This document shows, one piece after another, positions 15,232-20,321 of a DNA stretch of 20,321 nt (the first letter of the stretch is position 1; each line of letters opens with the position of its first letter). The position numbers and the translations under genes were made by a program. The stretch covers positions 1-20,321 of the forward strand of contig JALKBU010000940.1 of assembly GCA_023091735.1 (NCBI GenBank), given 5' to 3'. The DNA comes from Trichomonas tenax (lineage: Eukaryota; Parabasalia; Trichomonadida; Trichomonadidae). The notes beneath the pieces were generated by a model. That model saw nothing but the letters and a program-made list of their open reading frames with translations, did no database searches and was not told the origin of the DNA.

Positions 15232-16065
15232 ATGGTTTCAGAAGAATCGATTCCTGTTTTTACTGCGAGTATTATGCTTGCGTATTCCTTTTTAAGACTG
15301 ATCCTTACGTTGTTTAAGAAAGGAAAACAGTCAATTTGCAAATACTGGAGTCGATTTTTATTTAGATCTTTCTTTTTAGTCCACGTTATTTTATATTTAC
15401 TCACAACAATACCAAGCCTCAGTGATTTGATTCTCACAAAATATTTCTCATGTGCTTCTCTCCCGATTGCTCTTGGTTTTCTTGTGATTTCGATTCAAGA
15501 TTTCGTTTGCTATTCGAATCGTGACCCAACATTCATCAAACGCCAATGGGTTTGGCTGGTTTTGCCATTTATCACGCTTATGATTACATGTCAGGTTGTT
15601 TTATATCAATCAAGTACTTACCTCGTATACGATATCAATAAAAAATCGAGAATCGTGTATGAAGTTACATTGGATGTATTTATTACGACATTAATTATCA
15701 TACCATCGATTTATTTCTTGTTTGAAATCAAAAGAAATGATTTCTCTGATTCACTACGATGCAAGATATACACTGCCTTCTGCTTCTTCTTCGTTGATAT
15801 AGTTTTCTTGTACACTTGTCTCGTTTTTGAAATTAAATTAATTGTCGGGAATGCGATCTTTACACAAAGAACTTTCGTTCTTCTGATGAAGTCATCAAGA
15901 GATCCAGTCATGATTATGGTGTGCTTCACACAAGATATGGTCGATTGGATGCTTAAGTGGATTTATTTGGATGAAGATGCAATTCTTAAGCAAGATGATG
16001 AAACAATATCTCCCACTGTCGGAGATACGCCGTTAGAAATCGAATTAGTTGGCGCAGATGTTTAA
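15232..16065 (+). CDS. Seven-segment integral membrane protein, possible GPCR-like receptor
   Basis: Predicted 277-aa protein. Hydrophobic segments lie at about 8-28, 45-66, 73-94, 105-125, 146-165, 180-203 and 213-235; the last is weak. The cytosol-facing connectors are basic (KKGKQ, about 29-33; SNRDPTFIKRQ, 95-105; KRND, 167-170), and the acidic tail of about 35 residues has no membrane segment. Seven helices with a short N-terminus and a soluble tail resemble a small G-protein-coupled receptor, such as the lineage-specific 7TM families of amoebae and trichomonads. No DRY, NPxxY or other diagnostic motif is found, so the receptor reading is an inference from topology. A transporter or ER/Golgi membrane protein is equally possible. 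Start is the ATG at 15232; an AATAAAAC lies shortly after the stop. Confidence 0.7.
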   Translation: MVSEESIPVFTASIMLAYSFLRLILTLFKKGKQSICKYWSRFLFRSFFLVHVILYLLTTIPSLSDLILTKYFSCASLPIALGFLVISIQDFVCYSNRDPTFIKRQWVWLVLPFITLMITCQVVLYQSSTYLVYDINKKSRIVYEVTLDVFITTLIIIPSIYFLFEIKRNDFSDSLRCKIYTAFCFFFVDIVFLYTCLVFEIKLIVGNAIFTQRTFVLLMKSSRDPVMIMVCFTQDMVDWMLKWIYLDEDAILKQDDETISPTVGDTPLEIELVGADV

Positions 16066-16171
16066 AATATTTTAAAATATATTTTTGTTTTTGTTAAAAT
16101 AAAACTCGTCTATTCATATACAAAAGAAATTTAACGTTGATGATGTAACAGATAAAAAGAATATAAAAAAC

Positions 16172-17017
16172 TTACTGGAAGAGCGTACGACTGATTTTTC
16201 TTACAATATATACGTAATATGGTCTATCTGACTGCAGTGGTTTCTTAACTTCCTGGACTTTCTCTAGTTTGATCATCAATTCGATCGGTCTGTCAAAGAA
16301 ATGTTGATAATATTTTGGTTCAACATTAGAAACGCAAATGAAGACGCCTTTCTTTGTCAGAAGTCTCGCGACTTCAGCAACATAAGCAATGACATCTTTT
16401 TCGCCGAGATGGAATAAACAATCTAATGTAGCCTTATCAATAACTGCTCCAAACTCTCCATCAGGGAATTTCATATCGCGTACATCCATAACTTTGAATG
16501 AGAGATTCTCAACTTCTTTATTTGCCTTTTTCATTTTAACGATTGCTGGTTTTGCGAAATCTACTGCTGCAACGCTCTCGTATCCATCCTTTGCGAGTGA
16601 AGGTGCAAGAACAGATGTGCCTGTGCCCGTAACAAGTATTTTTGTCTCTTTTTCAATATTCTTTTCCATCAATTTCTTTAAATCGACAGGATCAAGATAC
16701 CACTCTGTCAATTCCGTGTCCTCAGTGTATAGTTTTTCCCAGTATGAGTGCTCTCCGAACTCAGGAAGTTCTTCCTCAGGATTATCATCGTATGTAATGC
16801 CCTCGAGAGGATCAACTTCTGGCTCTGGAGGTGGCGGCGGTAGTGCTGCTTTCTCCTTAGCCTCCTCTGGGTGCTCACTCTGTTGCTCCTCACTTTGCTC
16901 CGAATTTGCAACAGGCATAACACCACTTTCGTCCTGAATCGAGGCGGTGGACTCCTGTTCTGTGTTTGTTTCAGTGTAATCTGTGCTTTCGTAATAGCTT
17001 CCCTCAGTAGAACTCAT
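16172..17017 (-). CDS. Class I SAM-dependent methyltransferase, METTL13/EEF1AKMT4-like
   Basis: Predicted 281-aa protein. Residues 1-85 are an acidic, Ser/Glu/Pro-rich, probably disordered extension with a proline run at 60-65. The catalytic domain spans about 86-275: EHSYWEKLYTEDTELTEWYL (89-108) is the YW...W entry typical of METTL13 and EEF1AKMT4; motif I is ILVTGTGTS (127-135); an acidic residue after strand beta2 (AAVDF, D153) would bind SAM ribose; MDVRDMKFPDGEF (177-189) matches the family; DKATLDCL (194-201) matches DKGTLDA. These enzymes methylate lysines or the N-terminus of elongation factor 1A. Motif I is unusual: GTGTS replaces the family's GCGNS. The true target is unknown. Confidence 0.85.
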   Translation of the reverse strand: MSSTEGSYYESTDYTETNTEQESTASIQDESGVMPVANSEQSEEQQSEHPEEAKEKAALPPPPPEPEVDPLEGITYDDNPEEELPEFGEHSYWEKLYTEDTELTEWYLDPVDLKKLMEKNIEKETKILVTGTGTSVLAPSLAKDGYESVAAVDFAKPAIVKMKKANKEVENLSFKVMDVRDMKFPDGEFGAVIDKATLDCLFHLGEKDVIAYVAEVARLLTKKGVFICVSNVEPKYYQHFFDRPIELMIKLEKVQEVKKPLQSDRPYYVYIVRKISRTLFQ

Positions 17018-17067
17018 TCACCAAAAAAATAACGTAATTTTTATCGTCGCAATGTCGGTTTACAAAA

Positions 17068-17082
17068 TTTTACATGTCAAAA
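17068..17082 (-). promoter_or_regulatory. TTTTGACATGTAAAA motif upstream of the methyltransferase gene
   Basis: In the orientation of the methyltransferase gene this reads TTTTGACATGTAAAA, about 50-65 bp before the ATG. It is nearly identical to TTTTGACGTGTAAAAC (4098-4113) upstream of the carrier gene, about 13 kb away, and to the element at 12935-12946 upstream of TTC1. A transcription-factor binding site is inferred from recurrence, position and orientation. Confidence 0.45.
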
Positions 17083-17423
17083 TTCTTCGCATATCAAATA
17101 GTATTTTCCTAATGATTTCATTGACTGAATACCTATAATTTTCCCTTATATTTACCTACAGTATCGATATATTTCTGAAACAGATATTGTATTCATCTAA
17201 ACATTATAAATATGTGTTGCAAAGCACCTTTAGTAGTGTTTATCATCCAGTTTACCGAAGTATTCGAAAATATTCCTAAAGAAGATTTATTATACTTTTA
17301 TAAGCCAAAGATTATCTAAGCAATCATATGCTTCTAAGTTTTGATTTCTTGTGATGTTTTTAGTAATTCATCTCTTTATTCAATGTTTATAGAACGATAA
17401 AATGCATGCATTCTTATTCTATG

Positions 17424-17489
17424 GAACAATATAAACAGCTCTGTATTTTATCATTAAGCCACTTCATCAACTATGAACAATATAAACAG
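17424..17489 (+). repeat. Direct repeat GAACAATATAAACAG, 51-bp period
   Basis: GAACAATATAAACAG occurs exactly at 17424-17438 and 17475-17489. The sequence after each copy (TATTTTA and TTCATCA) is also similar, so this looks like an old tandem duplication of about 51 bp with later indels. No function is suggested. Confidence 0.5.
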
Positions 17490-17669
17490 TATTTTAAAAT
17501 ATTTCATCAGCAATTCTGTTTGTTATTATAAATCTTTATAAATATGTAAGTAGTATCATAGTTGGTGTGAATATTTGATCAATAATATGTTGAACAAAAA
17601 ATTTAACATTTTATTAAGTTAAATTATATACAAATAATAAAACCGATGAACCAGATGTTGAAGATATAT

Positions 17670-18473
17670 TTAAACTAACAATTTTCCTTTGCGCTTCAAT
17701 TGCTGATAAGGAGAAATTCCATCATTCTTTTTCTTCGATCCAAGGAATGGTATTCTATCATCATATTTCTTCTTATTCGCGTCTCCTTGAAGTTTGAGAA
17801 GAGTATAGACGATTATACTGATAATGACGAGAGATCCGAAAATAAATGGAAATAGTCTTATTGGATCAACTTCCTCTGTGTACTTGAAGAAAAAATCCTC
17901 TGTGCTCCAAATGGAAGCATCAAATGAAATGCTGATTGGAACAGTTTCAGATTTGCGTTTTGGAGACTCGCATTGGATATGATCTGGCGTAACGTCTAAA
18001 GCATCAATTGGAATAGATCCAAATTTACAGTAAGCGACCTTTGGGGTTGATTTTTCATCATAAATGTAAGATATATTAATTTTTGTTCCCGATAAACCGT
18101 AAGAAGGTGTGAGACCAGTGATTTTTGGAATGATTGGAGTACAGCTTTGCAAACCATCGCCAGAATATCCTTGTCTGCATTGACATTTGCCCGGATAAAC
18201 GCATTTTGCGTCATCATGGCATTCATCGTCGCAATTCCAGCACCCGTAGGCTTCATTTGGATTACCAAATGGAAATCCGTCCTTACATTTGCATCCTCCC
18301 GATTGCAATTTGATTGTATTTGGACCTGAACACGATTCTATCGATTGGTCGGGTGAAAACACAGGCTCCGGATTGTGGTGGTAATCCTCCTGTCTGTCGT
18401 AATTTTGGTGGTAATATTTATCGCCTCTACGCTTTCTTTCTAATGATTCCGAAAAAAGCAGAAAAAGAAGCAT
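17670..18473 (-). CDS. EGF-like and IPT/TIG domain single-pass membrane protein
   Basis: Predicted 267-aa type I membrane protein. A short hydrophobic start (MLLFLLFSES) may be a weak or N-terminally trimmed signal peptide. After a charged His/Tyr-rich stretch (about 12-45), a cysteine-rich region holds a partial EGF (48-80) and a fuller EGF-like module (about 81-111) with CQCRQGYSGDG (97-107). Residues about 115-198 form an IPT/TIG immunoglobulin-like domain (PKITGLTPSYGLSGTKINIS at its start). A single transmembrane helix lies at about 207-226, followed by a basic cytosolic tail of about 40 residues. EGF plus TIG ectodomains are typical of adhesion or recognition proteins such as plexin-type receptors. 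Surface location is likely; ligand unknown. The short leader raises the possibility of a missing upstream exon or later truncation. Confidence 0.82.
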   Translation of the reverse strand: MLLFLLFSESLERKRRGDKYYHQNYDRQEDYHHNPEPVFSPDQSIESCSGPNTIKLQSGGCKCKDGFPFGNPNEAYGCWNCDDECHDDAKCVYPGKCQCRQGYSGDGLQSCTPIIPKITGLTPSYGLSGTKINISYIYDEKSTPKVAYCKFGSIPIDALDVTPDHIQCESPKRKSETVPISISFDASIWSTEDFFFKYTEEVDPIRLFPFIFGSLVIISIIVYTLLKLQGDANKKKYDDRIPFLGSKKKNDGISPYQQLKRKGKLLV

Positions 18474-18529
18474 CTGTCACTTTTTAGCTAATTGTTATTG
18501 TCACATTTTGATTCCAAATTGTCACTTTT
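18474..18529. promoter_or_regulatory. Three TGTCAC motifs upstream of the EGF-TIG gene
   Basis: TGTCACTTTTT (18475), TGTCACATTTT (18499) and TGTCACTTTT (18520) are spaced 24 and 21 bp apart, starting 2 bp from the start codon. They are the same element as in the PROPPIN/phosphatase spacer. Relative to the minus-strand gene they read AAAAGTGACA, the same relation as for PROPPIN. Confidence 0.5.
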
Positions 18530-20321
18530 AATTATATTTCATTTTTGCTTTATTTCAATTTCAGAGTCTTAGGATGACTTTTATAACAAATTCCCATCTG
18601 CGCATTCAATGGTCTCTTGTATAAATTGGTTTCACATCAAAAATTTGATGAATTTGGAAGAAGTAATCCCGGCATTCAAAACGCAGCTCTCAATTCGAGG
18701 GGGTCGTCGAACTTTGAATACTCGATCCCGTCGCTGAAGAAAACCATGAAACTATCTTGTAGTACATCAATGGTTAAACGTGAATTTGAAGTCAACAAGT
18801 CGAAATTACTTACTTTTTCCTCATATCTGGAGATATCTTTTTTATTTTAAAGTATTATCAAATATGTATAACGAAATCATAGTGCGCTCGAGCACTACAT
18901 ACATTTCCCCTCGCATTACAAATCATTTTGCGTGCTAATTATCGAAAAAAAGCAGAATTCGATTTTTGCAAGGAAAACCGACTTTTCATCAACGACGATC
19001 TATTTCCAATTTATACATAGTGATATAATCCGTGTTGTAAGAGTAAAAGACTATTGAAATGGATGAATATGTGTGCATATCTGGCTCAATTTATCAGAAT
19101 TGACTGCATTATATGCCTGTATTATATTGTAATTACCTTGGGTAACCTATTGTTGCAACATATAAGTAGCTGCGTGCATTTTGAAAAAACATCGATATTT
19201 GATAAACAGAAATTCGAAGTGTTATTAAGTGAAATATTATAACAGTTACGAAGTTGTGATGATCAATAAAAAATATAATAGATTTAAAAATTTGACAATG
19301 TAAAAATGTAAAGTTATAATATTCAACTTTTCCTACTTTCAGACCATCAAAAAATGAAAGGTGTCGAAATCCAATAATGAGAGATGATTCAGAGCTCCAC
19401 ATTTTGCAACCATATAGGCACGGGGCTGTAGATTGAATCTATGTGGTTTATATGGAAATATCGCACCATGACTGAGATCGCATCAGATTGGATTTTCAAA
19501 GTTGGTACAAAAGAAGGGTATAGCATCATCATGATATGAGTATTGTATCTTTATACTTATATCAATCCAAATCATTGCCAATAATGCTATATGGACATAT
19601 ACAACGGATTCTAAGCGTGTTATTCGTTATTGTGATGTTGTCAAATATTTCTTATCATCTATAATAGTGTTTTAACTTGTTAAATATACATCTTATCGAT
19701 AACTTAAAAATAATCAAAAAATATCTATACTATTTTAGGATAAAATTAATTCCAAATGTCAACAATATATAGATTATAGCATTTTATACGATTTAATAAT
19801 GCAATTATCGATTTTGTTGCCGGGATTTTCAAAATCTCGATGAATTATTGATATTTTTTAAAAACAAAAGTAAATAACTATTGTATATAACTTATTATAG
19901 ATTATAATATAAATATACCTACTTTTCTGCATGTTTTTCAAAAATTTTGAAAAATATTGTTCATTTTTTGAGATAAACATGATATATTTTTTATAAAGAG
20001 ATATTTACACTTATTGTTATAATCAAACATATGTTCTTCTCAATTTAATAAACTTGTCAAATTTCGCCGCGCAAAAAAAGAATCATCATTATTTTTGGGA
20101 GAATAACACACAGAGCTTATGTGTGAACACTTGGAATACTTTTTTCCAAAAAAAGCTAAAAAGCATATTTGTGATTAGATTTACCTATTTATCATCGACA
20201 ACAGCCTATTTTACGTTATAAAAATGCTATACAATGGGAATATAATATATTATAATGAGTAAAGCACATCATGGCAAATCAATGTTTTTGATGCAAGATA
20301 TATCTAATATTTTAATGAAAT
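18530..20321. other. Gene-poor AT-rich right flank
   Basis: No intact gene is supported over about 1.8 kb. Two short stretches look faintly coding: a minus-strand open frame at 18676-18846 and a plus-strand open frame ending at 19436. Beyond about 19680 the sequence is extremely AT-rich with many A/T runs. A gene may begin beyond the window. Confidence 0.5.
18676..18846 (-). pseudogene. Possible coding remnant, unassigned
   Basis: A 56-codon open stretch without an initial ATG. Its middle reads like a folded protein fragment (RLTIDVLQDSFMVFFSDGIE, followed by YSKFDDPLELRAAF and a stop), and base composition over it is less AT-rich than the surroundings. Further short open pieces in another frame continue for about 80 bp after the stop. 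The opposite strand is also open here, so chance cannot be excluded. No family is recognised. Confidence 0.25.

Larger units (their letters stand above)
17018..17669. other. Intergenic spacer with methyltransferase promoter
   Basis: No gene is supported in this 652-bp AT-rich stretch. The right-hand part must contain the 3' end of the EGF-TIG gene. The left-hand part is the methyltransferase upstream region, with the TTTTACATGTCAAAA motif at 17068-17082. A diverged tandem duplication lies at about 17424-17489. Confidence 0.5.

Noticed and set aside
16389..16937. Long open frame antisense to the methyltransferase gene
   Set aside because: Ser/Phe/Gly-rich shadow produced by the codon pattern of the real minus-strand gene, which has clear methyltransferase motifs.
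19063..19242. 59-codon plus-strand frame that could encode a small hydrophobic protein
   Set aside because: Short, with weak hydrophobic content, no initiator-like element close before the ATG, and within a gene-poor flank; chance is the simpler explanation.
19133..19402. 89-codon minus-strand frame with an ATG
   Set aside because: Phe/Ile/His-rich, low-complexity translation of AT-rich DNA with no upstream element; overlaps another short open stretch on the plus strand, so neither is supported as a gene.

Overview
The window looks like nuclear DNA of an anaerobic protist, most probably a parabasalid (trichomonad, Tritrichomonas-like). This is inferred from four things: AT-rich spacers around uninterrupted, intronless-looking genes; clearly eukaryotic proteins (PROPPIN, PP1-type phosphatase, TTC1, mitochondrial-carrier protein, nucleoplasmin-like fold); an ankyrin protein of the kind greatly expanded in trichomonads; and initiator-like TCACTTT elements just upstream of several ATGs. 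No ribosomal RNA or other species marker is present, so the species cannot be fixed.

Layout, left to right: about 1.1 kb of gene-free AT-rich DNA with a compound stem-loop; a ZIP-family metal transporter (+, 1092-1958); a long coiled-coil protein (+, 2252-3853); a mitochondrial-carrier protein (+, 4170-5021) behind a motif-rich promoter; a standalone nucleoplasmin-like protein (+, 5403-5741); a PROPPIN/Atg18-type beta-propeller (-, 5945-6919) divergent from a PP1-like phosphatase (+, 7067-8011) across a 147-bp spacer holding seven related TGTCAC/TGGCAC motifs; an unrecognised hydrophilic protein (+, 8404-8841); a SANT-like plus U-box protein (-, 8897-9895); a 1.7-kb spacer with a decayed ankyrin gene; a tRNA-Met (CAT) on the minus strand; a possible structured RNA near 12.0 kb; TTC1 (-, 12364-12903) divergent from a 78-aa protein (+, 12977-13213); a trichomonad-type ankyrin protein (+, 13620-14858); a seven-segment membrane protein (+, 15232-16065); a METTL13/EEF1AKMT4-like methyltransferase (-, 16172-17017); an EGF-TIG single-pass membrane protein (-, 17670-18473); and about 1.85 kb of AT-rich DNA with at most faint coding remnants.

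The genes do not form one pathway; this is an ordinary compact protist gene neighbourhood covering metal transport, organelle solute transport, phosphoinositide/autophagy, phosphatase signalling, chaperone and chromatin roles. The most interesting layer is regulatory. Two short recurrent motif families (TGTCACTTTT/TGGCACTTTT and TGACRTGTAAAA) sit in front of unrelated genes, sometimes in arrays. I found no CRISPR array, intact mobile element or obvious novel multi-gene system.

Where the first long open frame begins at a non-ATG codon, I moved the start to the first in-frame ATG (2252, 4170, 8404), since nuclear eukaryotic genes start at ATG.
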